Shown here: piece by piece, positions 1-9,800 of the stretch
Position numbering within the stretch: the first letter of the stretch is position 1
How the letters are laid out: each line of letters opens with the position of its first letter
NCBI RefSeq assembly: GCF_001042985.1
Contig: NZ_JYKY01000001.1
Coordinates: forward strand, 186,001 to 250,000
Source of the DNA: Pseudomonas lundensis
GTDB taxonomy: Bacteria > Pseudomonadota > Gammaproteobacteria > Pseudomonadales > Pseudomonadaceae
Length of the DNA stretch: 64,000 nucleotides
Direction of reading: 5' to 3'
The notes under the pieces: model-generated
Seen by the model: the letters and a program-made list of their open reading frames with translations, nothing else
What the model was told of the DNA's origin: nothing
Databases searched by the model: none
Position numbers and translations under genes: made by a program

Positions 1-474
1 GCGCAGGTTGTGCACGGCCTCGTGGATTTCTTCCGGCCGATCATGGCCGCGCAGCGAGCGCTTGCTCACGTCAATGCGCATCCGCACGCCGTCCAGCGCA
101 ATCGCCTGTTCAGTCAACGACTGGCGACCCGCCTCGGTGATGGCATAACGCTTTTTACCGCCTTCGGTTTCGCCCTGAATCATCTCGCTTTCTTCAAGGA
201 ACGTCAGGGTCGGGTAAATCACGCCGGGGCTTGGGCTGTACGCGCCCTCGAACAGGGTTTCGATCTGGCGGATCAGGTCATAGCCGTGGCAAGGCTGTTC
301 GGCGATCAGGGCCAGCAGCAGCAATTTCAGATCGCCCGGGGCAAATACACGAGGGCCTCGTCCACCGCGTTCACGGCCGGGGCGCTTCTCGAAACCATCC
401 GCGTGCACGCCATGCTCGCGGTGGTGGGGGTGGTGGGGGTGGTGGGGGTGGTGGGGGTGATGATGTTCGCTCAT
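1..474 (-). CDS. PadR-family metal-responsive regulator, YqjI/NfeR type (3' end cut by window)
   Basis: Likely transcriptional repressor. After a His-rich N-terminus (four His-His-Pro units, about residues 4-18) comes a PadR winged helix: a segment with HGYDLI near residue 62, then SPGVIYPTL and GGKKRYAIT. A His-rich extension before a PadR domain is the layout of E. coli YqjI (NfeR), a nickel/iron-responsive repressor of a ferric-siderophore reductase gene. Only 158 codons lie in the window; the C-terminal dimerisation part runs past position 1. The ATG at 474 precedes the His tract. An 18-bp perfect palindrome lies 34 bp upstream and probably mediates autoregulation. No reductase gene is divergent here, so a target may lie beyond the left edge. 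The family call is firm; the metal is inferred. Confidence 0.85.
   Translation of the reverse strand, partial: MSEHHHPHHPHHPHHPHHREHGVHADGFEKRPGRERGGRGPRVFAPGDLKLLLLALIAEQPCHGYDLIRQIETLFEGAYSPSPGVIYPTLTFLEESEMIQGETEGGKKRYAITEAGRQSLTEQAIALDGVRMRIDVSKRSLRGHDRPEEIHEAVHNLR
421..456. repeat. 9-bp tandem repeat, four copies, encoding Pro-His-His units
   Basis: Four perfect copies of GTGGTGGGG on the plus strand lie inside the PadR gene. Read on the minus strand, each copy adds a Pro-His-His unit to the N-terminal tail. Since the unit is a multiple of three, slippage would change the number of potential metal ligands without breaking the frame. Confidence 0.85.
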
Positions 475-494
475 GTTCTCTTCGCACTCTGTAT

Positions 495-525
495 AAGTTA
501 GATACAACTTAAGATATATCTTAAG
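495..525. promoter_or_regulatory. Palindromic operator candidate upstream of the PadR gene
   Basis: CTTAAGATATATCTTAAG at 508-525 is a perfect 18-bp inverted repeat. A second, shorter inverted repeat (AAGTT, six bases, AACTT) at 495-510 shares its last bases. The pair lies 21-51 bp upstream of the PadR start codon, in a short AT-rich stretch within GC-rich DNA. This is where a PadR/YqjI-type repressor would autoregulate. The binding protein is inferred. Confidence 0.65.
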
Positions 526-607
526 AGTGTTCAAGCCGAAAGGATGAACGGTAACGATTCTCAAGTGAGCGCCGGCGTTTTTTCAGGTGCGGGTGTTTGG
601 GCAGGTG

Positions 608-3600
608 TTACAGCTGCGCAGTGGGCGGATGACACAACGTGTGGGTGGCGGGTTGCAGATAGGGCGTGAGGATGGGCGCCATGCCTTTGAGCACTTGCAC
701 CGGCAACGCGGAGGTGAATTTGAAGGCTTCGGCCGAGCGGCCCGGCACAAACGCTGTCAGGGTGCCAAAGTGCTGTTCGCCGATGTAGAACACAAAGGTC
801 GCGGTGCGGTTGATCGACTTGGAGCTGATAAGGCGCCCGCCAGCGCCCATGCTTTCGATGCGGTTATCGCCGGTGCCGGTTTTGCCGCCCATGGCCAAGA
901 CATTGCCGTCGGGTTGTTTGAAGCTGCCGGACACGCGACGTGCCGTACCGGCGTCTACCACCTGTGACAGGGCCTCGCGCAATGCGGTGGCCACTTCACT
1001 GGGCATGACCCGCTCGCCTTTGTCGGGGTCATTGATCAGGCGGGTTTCGTAGGGGGTGTCGGCGGCAAAATGCAGGGTATCGATGCGCAACACCGGCAAA
1101 CGCACGCCATCGTTCAAGATAATCCCCATCAGCTCAGAGAGCGCTGCCGGGCGATCCCCCGAGCTGCCCAGCGCGGTGGCCAGCGAAGGCACCAACTGAT
1201 CAAACGGGTAGCCGACTTTCTGCCAGCGCTGGTGGATATCGAGGAACGCTTCAATCTCCAGCATCGTGCGAATCCGGCTGTCACGGGCACTCTTGTGTCG
1301 GCTTTTGAACAGCCAGCTGTAAACCTCCTGACGCTCAAACTGGCTGGCGGCGACGGCTTGCTGGAAGGTGGCTTGCGGGTTGTTCAGCAAATACCCCATC
1401 AACCACAGGTCCAGCGGGTGGACCTTGGCAATGTAGCCTTGATCCGGCAGGTCATACGCGCCAGGACTGTAGCTTTGATAGAGTTTGGCCAGGCGCTCGT
1501 CAGGCACCTTGTCACTGCGTAAATGCGAACGCACAAAACTGTTGAAAGTCGCCTGATCGGCGCGCGGAAACAGATACCGGTGGACCGCCGCCATGCGAAT
1601 AGGGGTGGGGTGCATGCTGTCCAGAAAGGTATCGAGGCGTGCCTGCGTGTCCTTGCCTTTGTATTTTTTCCAGAATTTAAGCATGTAGGTGGTGCCTTCA
1701 CGGTCCGCAAAGCGCGCCAGGTATTCCTGCCGACGGGGGTTGAGGTCGTCCTTGAGCAGTTCTGCACTGTTGCTCGGCGCCTGATACGTCGTGTAACGCA
1801 CCACGTCGCGCATCAGGCGCACAAACGGCAGGTTGATGGATTCACGGATCGCGTCGCGCAGGGTTGGGTTGCGGCCATTGTCCTGAACGCGGAAGTTATT
1901 GAAGTGGTGCATGCCGCCGCCGGTGAAAAAACGCTCCCCCGGATTTGCCGAATAGGTGCGGTTGAGCGCTGCATCGAGCATGCCGGCAAGGCTCGCGTTC
2001 GGGTCGCGGATCAAGTAGTCCACGGCCCAACGGCTCAAGCGGTCTTGCTCATTGATCTGGACTTTCTTCAGGTTGGCGCTGGACTGGCCCGCGTACCGCT
2101 CATGCAACTCAGCGATGATTTGCAGGTAAGTGGTCATCACCCGCAGCTTGGCGGTCGAGCCCAGCTCCAGTTTGCTCCCTTCATTGATGTCGAACGGTTG
2201 GTCCGTGCTGTCGGTTTGCACCCGTGCGCGGGCACCATCGGGCGTCAGCTCAAACAAGGTGAAGCTGTAGCGCACCTGCGCCGTGCTGCTGGGGGTCAGC
2301 AACCGCTCGCCCAGCAGTCCGAGTTTGCCGGCAACAGCGGGGTCGGCCAGGTTGCGCAGGTATTCGCTGACCTGGCGCTGCAAGTCGTACTGCAAGGTGC
2401 TGGTGGCTGACAGGTCGAGGCGGTCAAGGTCATACAGCGGGCGTTGGAGCAGGGCCGACAAACGACCGCGGGCCACGCTGATGCCTTTGTTGGTTTCAAT
2501 CGGCTGGATCGTCGGGGCGGTGTTCCAGTCCCGGTAAGTCACACGGCTGGCCAATGCTGCAGTGGTCAGTGCAGGGTTGATCACCTGATTCTGGGCCAGC
2601 AGGCGGATATGGCTGTCAGTCAGCACCGCCAGCTCGTCGCGGCCTTTGGCCAAATAATGCGAAGGTCGGCGTTGGGCAATCATCAGTGACAGCACTTCGC
2701 GCAGCGCCAACCCGCGTTGCGCCAGGCTTTGCGGGTCGCTGGCGGTGCTGGCCAGGTGCTGATTGACCTGATTGAAATCGGCGCCGTACCAGACGCGCAA
2801 GCCCTCGGCCATACCGTGCACCTCGCCATGCCCGGGCACCGCCGACAACGGCACACTGTTGAGGTAGTCGCGCACAATCGTCTGGCGTGCTTTTAAGGTG
2901 TCGGGGCCATCCTGATACGCGCGCACGCTGGCAGACACCATCTGCCGCAGTTTTTCACTGCCCGACACGGTCAGCCCATCGGGGGAGTGCCGGTATTTTT
3001 CAAGCTGGGTGGCTAGCGTGCTGCCACCCGCTGACTGGCCGGGCAAGTGGAGTAATTTGGCCACCTGTGACCAAGCGGCCATAGCGAAACGCGGCCAGTC
3101 CACCGCCGGGTTGGCCAACGGCTGGGCGGGGTCGAGCAAGTCGCGGTTTTCAATGAACAGCAAACTCTGCACCACCACGGGCGGGATGCTGGCGAAGTCG
3201 GAATACAGCTGCTGCGGGTAGTTGTAGTGGTACAGCGGTGCTCCCGAGCAGTCCGTGATGGAGAGTCCGGCCTGAATCTTTTCCGAGTAGGGGACGAAAA
3301 ACCCTTTCTTGCTGTAGCTCAACAGTTCTGGTGAGAAGCGAGTTTGCTCGGCAATCACGTAATCGCGTTTTAACAGGCGCGGCAAAAAGTCGCCCAGCGA
3401 GCTGTAACCCAAGCGCTTGTCGAACGGCCCTGCGCCGGGATACAGCATGGAGTCGCTGGCGCCCGCGTGCATCGAATAGTTCAGGGCTGCGGCAAAGCGA
3501 CTGAACTCCAGGGCCTGTAGCCTGGAGGTGCGCACTTCCTTCTCGATGGCAAACCCCAGAACCACCAGCGCGATCAACAGCAACACGCCCAACGCCATCC

Positions 3601-3706
3601 AGCCATAACGCCACCCGCGGTGCCGTGGGGCAGGGGACGGGGCGTCCTCCACTGCCGTATCAGGCACTGCGAGTTTGCTGGAGTTTGAATGCCACAGTGC
3701 GCCCAT
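608..3706 (-). CDS. Divergent bifunctional penicillin-binding protein (GT51 transglycosylase + transpeptidase)
   Basis: Inner-membrane peptidoglycan synthase of about 1032 residues. It has a short cytoplasmic tail and one TM segment near residues 35-57. The glycosyltransferase family 51 region carries a divergent first motif (ENRDLL instead of the usual EDxxFxxH) and a recognisable second motif GGSTLATQL. The C-terminal transpeptidase has STAK (nucleophile Ser517), SIN in ESINLPF, and KTG in GGKTGTG (Lys942). I chose the ATG at 3706, preceded by a GGATCGG stretch; an in-frame GTG at 3721 lacks a ribosome site. The gene stands alone. The odd GT51 first motif makes polymerase activity less certain than transpeptidase activity. 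Confidence 0.85.
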   Translation of the reverse strand: MGALWHSNSSKLAVPDTAVEDAPSPAPRHRGWRYGWMALGVLLLIALVVLGFAIEKEVRTSRLQALEFSRFAAALNYSMHAGASDSMLYPGAGPFDKRLGYSSLGDFLPRLLKRDYVIAEQTRFSPELLSYSKKGFFVPYSEKIQAGLSITDCSGAPLYHYNYPQQLYSDFASIPPVVVQSLLFIENRDLLDPAQPLANPAVDWPRFAMAAWSQVAKLLHLPGQSAGGSTLATQLEKYRHSPDGLTVSGSEKLRQMVSASVRAYQDGPDTLKARQTIVRDYLNSVPLSAVPGHGEVHGMAEGLRVWYGADFNQVNQHLASTASDPQSLAQRGLALREVLSLMIAQRRPSHYLAKGRDELAVLTDSHIRLLAQNQVINPALTTAALASRVTYRDWNTAPTIQPIETNKGISVARGRLSALLQRPLYDLDRLDLSATSTLQYDLQRQVSEYLRNLADPAVAGKLGLLGERLLTPSSTAQVRYSFTLFELTPDGARARVQTDSTDQPFDINEGSKLELGSTAKLRVMTTYLQIIAELHERYAGQSSANLKKVQINEQDRLSRWAVDYLIRDPNASLAGMLDAALNRTYSANPGERFFTGGGMHHFNNFRVQDNGRNPTLRDAIRESINLPFVRLMRDVVRYTTYQAPSNSAELLKDDLNPRRQEYLARFADREGTTYMLKFWKKYKGKDTQARLDTFLDSMHPTPIRMAAVHRYLFPRADQATFNSFVRSHLRSDKVPDERLAKLYQSYSPGAYDLPDQGYIAKVHPLDLWLMGYLLNNPQATFQQAVAASQFERQEVYSWLFKSRHKSARDSRIRTMLEIEAFLDIHQRWQKVGYPFDQLVPSLATALGSSGDRPAALSELMGIILNDGVRLPVLRIDTLHFAADTPYETRLINDPDKGERVMPSEVATALREALSQVVDAGTARRVSGSFKQPDGNVLAMGGKTGTGDNRIESMGAGGRLISSKSINRTATFVFYIGEQHFGTLTAFVPGRSAEAFKFTSALPVQVLKGMAPILTPYLQPATHTLCHPPTAQL

Positions 3707-4075
3707 AGTTGACCGATCCACGTGCGCATTTTGGCTGCGCTTGAGTCAAGCGTAGACGGTGGGCCACGGGCACGAGAACTTTGTGTGCCGTTCTTCGCGC
3801 GGGATTCCCATCCGTTGCCTCACTTGCGGCGGTGAGGCGATTCGCCCAAGAACGTAGGGATAGAGCCTTCAAGTAAGGTAAATACGTCCTAGGTAGGGGC
3901 ATGACTGTGCACCAACGCTGTGCAATACTCGCCGCCGATCTCAGTAGGGCATTTCCCTTTTGACCTGCCGACCCACGAGGTCCGGGCCGATCAAGAGGGG
4001 AGCCGGACCACACGCCCGGCTTGATAGAGCGCCCGATTGATGCCACATCCAATAACAATATGAGGTTGTACTTTT
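3707..4075. other. Divergent intergenic region between the PBP and permease genes
   Basis: This 369-bp stretch holds no convincing gene. It must carry the promoters of both flanking genes. The permease has a GAGG ribosome site about 10 bases before its ATG. Several GC-rich self-complementary stretches at 3960-4040 could fold in the permease leader, but I recognise no known riboswitch. Confidence 0.5.
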
Positions 4076-5506
4076 ATGCCAGTCGGCAACCACCAGCCCC
4101 ACAGCGACACCGCTCAGGGCGGTCCGCTCAAGCGTGAACTGGGCGAGCGTCACATTCGCTTGATGGCGCTTGGCGCCTGTATCGGCGTCGGCCTGTTCCT
4201 GGGCTCGGCCAAGGCAATTGAAATGGCAGGCCCTGCCATCATGCTGTCGTACATCATCGGTGGCCTGGCCATTCTGGTGATCATGCGCGCGCTCGGCGAA
4301 ATGGCCGTGCACAACCCGGTAGCCGGCTCGTTCAGCCGCTACGCACAAGATTATCTGGGCCCGCTGGCAGGCTTTTTGACCGGCTGGAACTACTGGTTCC
4401 TGTGGCTGGTGACCTGCGTCGCGGAAATCACGGCGGTGGCGGTGTACATGGGGATCTGGTTCCCGGATGTCCCGCGCTGGATCTGGGCGCTCGCGGCGCT
4501 GATCAGCATGGGCTCGATCAACCTGATCGCGGTCAAGGCGTTCGGTGAGTTCGAGTTCTGGTTTGCCCTGATCAAGATCGTGACCATCATTGCGATGGTG
4601 CTCGGTGGCATCGGTATCATCGCCTTCGGTTTTGGCAACGATGGCGTCGCGCTGGGTATTTCCAACCTGTGGACCCACGGCGGCTTCATGCCCAATGGGG
4701 TGCAGGGCGTGCTGATGTCCCTGCAAATGGTGATGTTTGCGTACCTGGGCGTTGAGATGATCGGCCTCACCGCCGGTGAAGCGAAAAACCCCCAGAAGAC
4801 CATTCCGAGTGCGATTGGCTCGGTGTTCTGGCGCATTCTGTTGTTCTATGTGGGCGCGCTGTTCGTGATCCTGTCGATTTATCCATGGAACGAAATCGGC
4901 ACCCAGGGCAGCCCGTTCGTGATGACCTTTGAGCGTCTGGGTATCAAGACCGCTGCCGGTATCATCAACTTCGTGGTCATTACGGCGGCATTGTCGTCGT
5001 GCAACGGCGGCATTTTCAGCACCGGGCGCATGCTCTACAGCCTGGCGCAGAATGGTCAGGCGCCTGCCAATTTCGGTACAACCTCCAAGAACGGCGTGCC
5101 GCGTCAGGCGTTGCTGCTGTCGATTGCGATGTTGCTGTTGGGCGTGGTGCTGAACTACCTGGCTCCGGAAAAAGTGTTTGTGTGGGTGACGGCCATCGCC
5201 ACCTTCGGCGCGATCTGGACCTGGTTGATGATTCTGCTGGCGCAACTGCGCTTTCGCAAAAACCTGAGCCCGGAAGAAGCCGCCGCCCTCAAATACCGCA
5301 TGTGGCTCTACCCGTACAGCTCCTATGCCGCTTTGGCGTTCTTGCTGTTGGTGGTCGGGCTGATGGCGTACTTTGTGGAGACACGCGTGGCGCTGTTTGT
5401 AGGGCCTGCGTTCCTGATCCTGCTGACCGTGCTGTTTTACGTGTTCAAGTTGCAGCCGACTCAGGTGAGCGAGCCGAACCCGGGCGCGCAGCTGAAAAAA
5501 AGCTGA
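4076..5506 (+). CDS. APC-superfamily amino acid permease, ProY-like
   Basis: Inner-membrane proton-coupled amino acid importer of 476 residues with about 12 hydrophobic segments. The amino acid transporter signature is clear: RHIRLMALGACIGVGLF near residues 26-42, MRALGEMAVHNP, GSFSRYAQDYLGPLAG, and QMVMFAYLGVEMIGLTAGEA. The closest family members I recognise are ProY and HutT-type permeases (proline or histidine), so the substrate is left open. It is monocistronic: the divergent PBP gene is upstream and a strong terminator follows the stop codon. A large open frame antisense to it is a codon-bias shadow. Confidence 0.9.
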   Translation: MPVGNHQPHSDTAQGGPLKRELGERHIRLMALGACIGVGLFLGSAKAIEMAGPAIMLSYIIGGLAILVIMRALGEMAVHNPVAGSFSRYAQDYLGPLAGFLTGWNYWFLWLVTCVAEITAVAVYMGIWFPDVPRWIWALAALISMGSINLIAVKAFGEFEFWFALIKIVTIIAMVLGGIGIIAFGFGNDGVALGISNLWTHGGFMPNGVQGVLMSLQMVMFAYLGVEMIGLTAGEAKNPQKTIPSAIGSVFWRILLFYVGALFVILSIYPWNEIGTQGSPFVMTFERLGIKTAAGIINFVVITAALSSCNGGIFSTGRMLYSLAQNGQAPANFGTTSKNGVPRQALLLSIAMLLLGVVLNYLAPEKVFVWVTAIATFGAIWTWLMILLAQLRFRKNLSPEEAAALKYRMWLYPYSSYAALAFLLLVVGLMAYFVETRVALFVGPAFLILLTVLFYVFKLQPTQVSEPNPGAQLKKS

Positions 5507-5526
5507 TGCACTGACCCAGTGACACA

Positions 5527-5568
5527 CCGTGCCGGAGCGAGTGAACTCGTTGCGGCACGGTTATTTTG
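5527..5568 (+). terminator. Rho-independent terminator of the amino acid permease gene
   Basis: CCGTGCCG at 5527-5534 pairs with CGGCACGG at 5553-5560, extended inside by CGAG/CTCG, followed by TTATTTT. It lies 20 bp after the permease stop. Its tail overlaps the TAA of the convergent OpgC-like gene. Confidence 0.85.
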
Positions 5569-6667
5569 CAGTGGCATTCAACTGTTTGTTCCAGTCCAGC
5601 CACGCTGCCAGTACCGCCATCATCCCCACGCCCAACACGGCGCTGATCAGTTTGATCGCCAGTGTGTCACCGCCCAGTGCATTGAGCATGTCGGCCAGTG
5701 GCGCCAAAATCACCCCCAAACAAAACACTTCCAGCGAATAACGCCCCATGCGACAGGCTTGCCGTACCAGCCAAAGGTTGAGCCAGTGACTGTGGGGGAC
5801 CACTTTTGCAGCTACGTAAGCCAGTGCCAGAAAGTGCAATAAACGCACAGAGGACAGGTTGGTCTTGCTGATCGGGTACAAGTGCTCGCCCAGCCACAGC
5901 GGCATGAGGGCATCGTGCACTTGAGGCCACTTCCAGGACAGTGCCAGCAGCCCTGCGAGCACCAGGTATGTTACTGAACCCAAGAACAGCGGTTGACGCA
6001 TCAGCGGGCGGGTTTCAGGCGCTTTATCGCGTTGCGCCCAAAGGGCCGCAGCGCCGCCGAGTACAAACAGGAACTGCCACGCCAGCGGGTTGAAAAACCA
6101 CACCCCACCTTCTTGTGCCGCCAGGTTCCAGTAGGGGGCCGTGAGGTACACCAGAAAAGAAACACCCACCACCATCGCAGGCTTGCGCAGCAGCAAGGGC
6201 AATACCAGCGCTAAGCCCAGTAATAGCAGGATGTAAAGCGGTAACGGGTCCATCAAGTTGGGCTTGAAACGCAATAAAAGTTCGTCGGTCAGCGCCTGTT
6301 GCGGGTTGCTCAAAAAGTACTGCAACCCCATTTCTTGCACCAGATCTCGGGTTTCGACGTGATTGTTGGCAAAGAACACAATGCCCATCAGTACCGCCAG
6401 CAAGAAAATATGCACCACGTACAACACCCAGGCGCGGCGCAGAATTTTAATGCCTGCCCGAAGAAAGCCGTCCCGCTGTGCGATTTTTCCGTAAGCCAGT
6501 ACCGCGGCATACCCGGCCAGAAAAACGAAAATTTCGGCGGCATCACTGAAACCGAAGTTGCGCACGGTCAGTTCAGCCAGCGGGTTGTGCGGGATGTGAT
6601 CCCAGAAAATAAAAATAAGCGCCAGTGCGCGAAAGAAATCGATGCGGTGGTCGCGTCCGGTCGTCAT
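5561..6667 (-). CDS. OpgC-like membrane acyltransferase
   Basis: Integral membrane protein of about 368 residues with roughly ten hydrophobic segments. It starts with a DHRIDFFRALAL segment, then FWDHIP and SDAAEIFVFLAGYAA, the conserved opening of the OpgC_C acyltransferase family (relative of OpgC, which succinylates periplasmic glucans). The opgG/opgH synthesis genes are not nearby, so the acceptor is unknown. The ATG at 6667 is used; a GTG one codon earlier is possible. The ribosome site is weak. A structured intergenic stretch separates it from the large LRR/NEL gene upstream, so it may have its own promoter. Confidence 0.85.
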   Translation of the reverse strand: MTTGRDHRIDFFRALALIFIFWDHIPHNPLAELTVRNFGFSDAAEIFVFLAGYAAVLAYGKIAQRDGFLRAGIKILRRAWVLYVVHIFLLAVLMGIVFFANNHVETRDLVQEMGLQYFLSNPQQALTDELLLRFKPNLMDPLPLYILLLLGLALVLPLLLRKPAMVVGVSFLVYLTAPYWNLAAQEGGVWFFNPLAWQFLFVLGGAAALWAQRDKAPETRPLMRQPLFLGSVTYLVLAGLLALSWKWPQVHDALMPLWLGEHLYPISKTNLSSVRLLHFLALAYVAAKVVPHSHWLNLWLVRQACRMGRYSLEVFCLGVILAPLADMLNALGGDTLAIKLISAVLGVGMMAVLAAWLDWNKQLNATAK

Positions 6668-6682
6668 CACGGAAGTACTCAG

Positions 6683-6787
6683 ATATCAAGATTAGATAAA
6701 GTCCGGCCTGCGCAGCAGAGGTTGCGCGCCGCACAGCGGCGGCGCGCAGGGTGAAGGCAATTGTCAGTAATTGCAAAGTCTTGATAT
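6683..6787. repeat. Structured intergenic element with nested inverted repeats
   Basis: ATATCAAGA (6683-6691) is repeated inverted as TCTTGATAT (6779-6787). Inside are a perfect 10-bp hairpin stem (6723-6732 with 6739-6748, TGCGCGCCGC arms) and a smaller GCAATT/AATTGC stem (6757-6774). The GC stem has no T tract, so it is not a classical terminator. It could be a REP/MITE-like unit or an RNA element between the LRR/NEL gene and the OpgC-like gene. Confidence 0.5.
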
Positions 6788-6833
6788 TACGCCGTGTCTC
6801 TGATCATCGACGTTGAGACGTTTAAATCCCTTT

Positions 6834-9800
6834 TTATTCCTCCTCAATGACCTCAAGCAGCTTTTTATCGAGAATGCCTTGCGTGATCTGTTCGAGGGTT
6901 TTGGCCTTATTGGTGGCCACTGCGGTCAGTTCGGCATGGTAGAGGTCTTCAAACGCCGATGATTGAGTGAAAACCTTGCGTTCATCAATCACCAGTTTTT
7001 CTGCCAGCTGTTTGAGTTCGCTTTGCAGACTCGTCAGCAGTGCCTGATCGCCGGCTTGCGTCGCATCCACCCACAATTGGTGTGTTTCACGCAGGTTTTC
7101 AAGTTCCAGATAGCGTTGATCGAACAAGGCATTGCTGGTTTTGATGCTGGCTTTATACGTTGATTCGATATGGTTTTTCCACGGTTCTTGCTCAAGGAGT
7201 TGCTTGGCCATAAAACCGGGCCTGGCTTCTTTATTGACAACGATCTGGTAGGCATCTTCAATTTGAGCCGGCGTTACCTTGGCGACATTCCTGAACTTCA
7301 TATGGGCTGGCTGCCAGAGCAATTCCAACCGCTTCGCCAGGTCAACCTGGTAAATCAGTTTCACCTCTAGCGGGTCGGGTTTAAGGCGGTCAATCTCCGA
7401 CACGGACAATTGGGCGTTGCGTCGAGCGGTTTCATAGGCGGCCTGCTGCAGTTCAATCTGGGTTTGAGCGATGTCATTGAGTTCGATCAGTCGAACTTCG
7501 CTTTTCATTAACTTAAGCAAGGCGAGTTCTTTTTCAGCCCCTTCAGCCAATAAGGCTTCGCGCAGCAGCACCCTGTAACCGAAGCGACTGAAAAGGGTGG
7601 AGACGCGGTCGACACAGGTTTCATTTTCAATCGAGTGTGCAAACACGGTCGCACGGAATTCGCTGTCTAGTGCCGCGGTTTCAAGTACCTGCCAGACCCG
7701 ATCCGTCAACAGGATGCGGTCACGCTCATAATCTGCACTGGCAACCAGATCGCGTATGACCTTGAAGAAATTTTCAGAGTCGGGCTCGGCGTGTAAAGCG
7801 TCCCACAGCTCATTTTTTAAACGGATATCGGCAGGTGGCGTATCGGCGCTCAGCCACAAATTGGCCGGGTGCGGCGTATCGGCTACATGGACACGTGTCT
7901 CAAGGGGAAGCCCTAAACGGGTTCTGAGTTCATTGACTAAATCATGGGTCCGGGCGTTCAGCGGATTGTCATGTAGAAAAGTCGATCTCAATCGGATTGC
8001 AGGCAATTGAAAATACCCAGCCGGCAGCGAAGTGATGCTGTTTGCGCGCAAGTCGAAGTGCGTTAAATGCTGCAATTGGTTGACCCCCGCTGGCCATTGC
8101 GTGAGTCGGTTTTGGCTTAAGTTCAGACGGCGTAGTTCAGTCATCTGGCTGAAATCAGGCAGGAGATCTAACTTATTATGGCTGAGGTCAAGCACCGTGA
8201 TTTTTTTCAGGTTGGCGAGTTTGCCGGCAGTCTCTTCAGTGAATACCAGCTTGTTCTTGTGCAACTTGAGCACGTTCAACTCCTGCAAAGTGAACAGTGA
8301 CTCAGGGAGTTTGCGTAGATGGGCTGATTCCAGAGAAAGCTCGCGCAGTGAGGGGAAGTGCTTTAAAAACGAATCCATACTGGGGTGCAGGTATTGATTA
8401 TTCATTTTCAGTGAAGTGACATGACTGAAATCGGCCTCCAGGGTGGGCAAGGTTCCTAGCTGAGTATTGCTGAAATCCAGTCGCGAGCCATGTACCAAGT
8501 TTCCTGAGTCGGGGGTGCGCTGCCAGCATTTGATCAGCTTGTCGGCGAAACGGGCTTTGTCACGCAGGTGCACCTGGCGAATATGCGCGTCGCTGATTTG
8601 CACAAACTCCAAAGGTTCTTGTTGCCAGTCTTCCAGGGTCTTTTTCAACCCTTTGAGCTCTTTGTTCAGTGCTTCAAGTCGATTCAAACCTTCGCGGCTG
8701 AACAAGCTGTCAACGCCAATAAAGTTCTGAACGTCTTCAGTACTGTGGGCGGGGTACAACTTGGACTTCAAATGCCGGATTCTTCGAGGATGAGTGGAAA
8801 TACAGGCAAACGGTGCCCGGGTACAACGTGCCCCCTCGATTTCCAGTCGCGGGTAACCGGTGCGTCCTTTTGCCAGGCGAAGCGGTGAGCGGGGTGCGAG
8901 TATCTCCGGGGGCATGCCCAATACGGTACGCAGCCTGGAGCGTGTCAGCGGTTGGTGCTGTTTCAGCGCCTCTTTGAGCTGTTGACCCTGACTGGTGTGA
9001 GGGAAGCCTAACTCGGCTCTTTGTAGGTCGGGCAAGGCATGCAGTACGCTGGTATACATGTCATCCAGAGGATGCAGCATTTGATCCTCGCCGTTGTACG
9101 TGATGTAGCGATCACCTTGTTTGACCAGTACTTTACGAATCGATGCATCCGGTGCGCCCACCTGATCGAGTAGCGTTCCAGAGAGTTTAAGGTCGTGAAC
9201 TTCCAGCCTGAAATCCGTGGGCCAACCTGGCATGTCGGCCAAGCTGTGGAGTATCAGTTTGTGGGCATCTGGCGAAGTGCGGTAATCGAAGTAAAACCCT
9301 TCATAGGCACGCATTAGCCGGTTTTCTTCCTCAAGCAGTCGGGCCTCCTCTTGTAAACGCAACGCAATGCGGCCAGCTTCCAACTGCACGATTTCAGAGG
9401 TGTTGGCTGTGCTGATGATTTCGTTGGCGGCGGACAGCGGCAGTGTCGGATGCGCCTCTTTCAGTTTCTTCACCCACAGATCCTCAGACTCCTGAGACTG
9501 CGCGTACACCGCGTCCAGCACGTTTTCTTGCAGGTGTTGCGCGTGGTCAGCAATTCTGGAACTCAATAACGTTGCCTGTTCGTTCAGGTCAAGCACGACA
9601 GTACCCGTCACGGGGTCTGTTCCGATCAAGGATTCGATTTCCGCATTGCTTAGCGACATCAGTACTGTCTTAAGCAATTGGCCCTCACGTACCTGGCTGT
9701 CGAGTACCTGGATAACAGGTGTTTTACCTTCAGTGACAGGTCCATATTCCATGATGACCTTTCCAGAACTGTCGATGCAGCGCAGGTTTTTTTTAGGGGT

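Noticed and set aside
540..580. GC-rich palindrome followed by T6 near 570, resembling a terminator
   Set aside because: The T run is on the plus strand, where no gene precedes it; for the leftward PBP gene the orientation is wrong.
3880..3920. Possible sigma54 element before the ProY-like permease
   Set aside because: GG-N10-GC spacing can be found, but the flanking bases do not match TGGCAC or TTGC, and no activator site is seen.
3941..5527. 528-codon open frame antisense to the amino acid permease
   Set aside because: Its product is rich in Arg, His and Gln without hydrophobic core or family features, as expected from the codon bias of the real permease gene.
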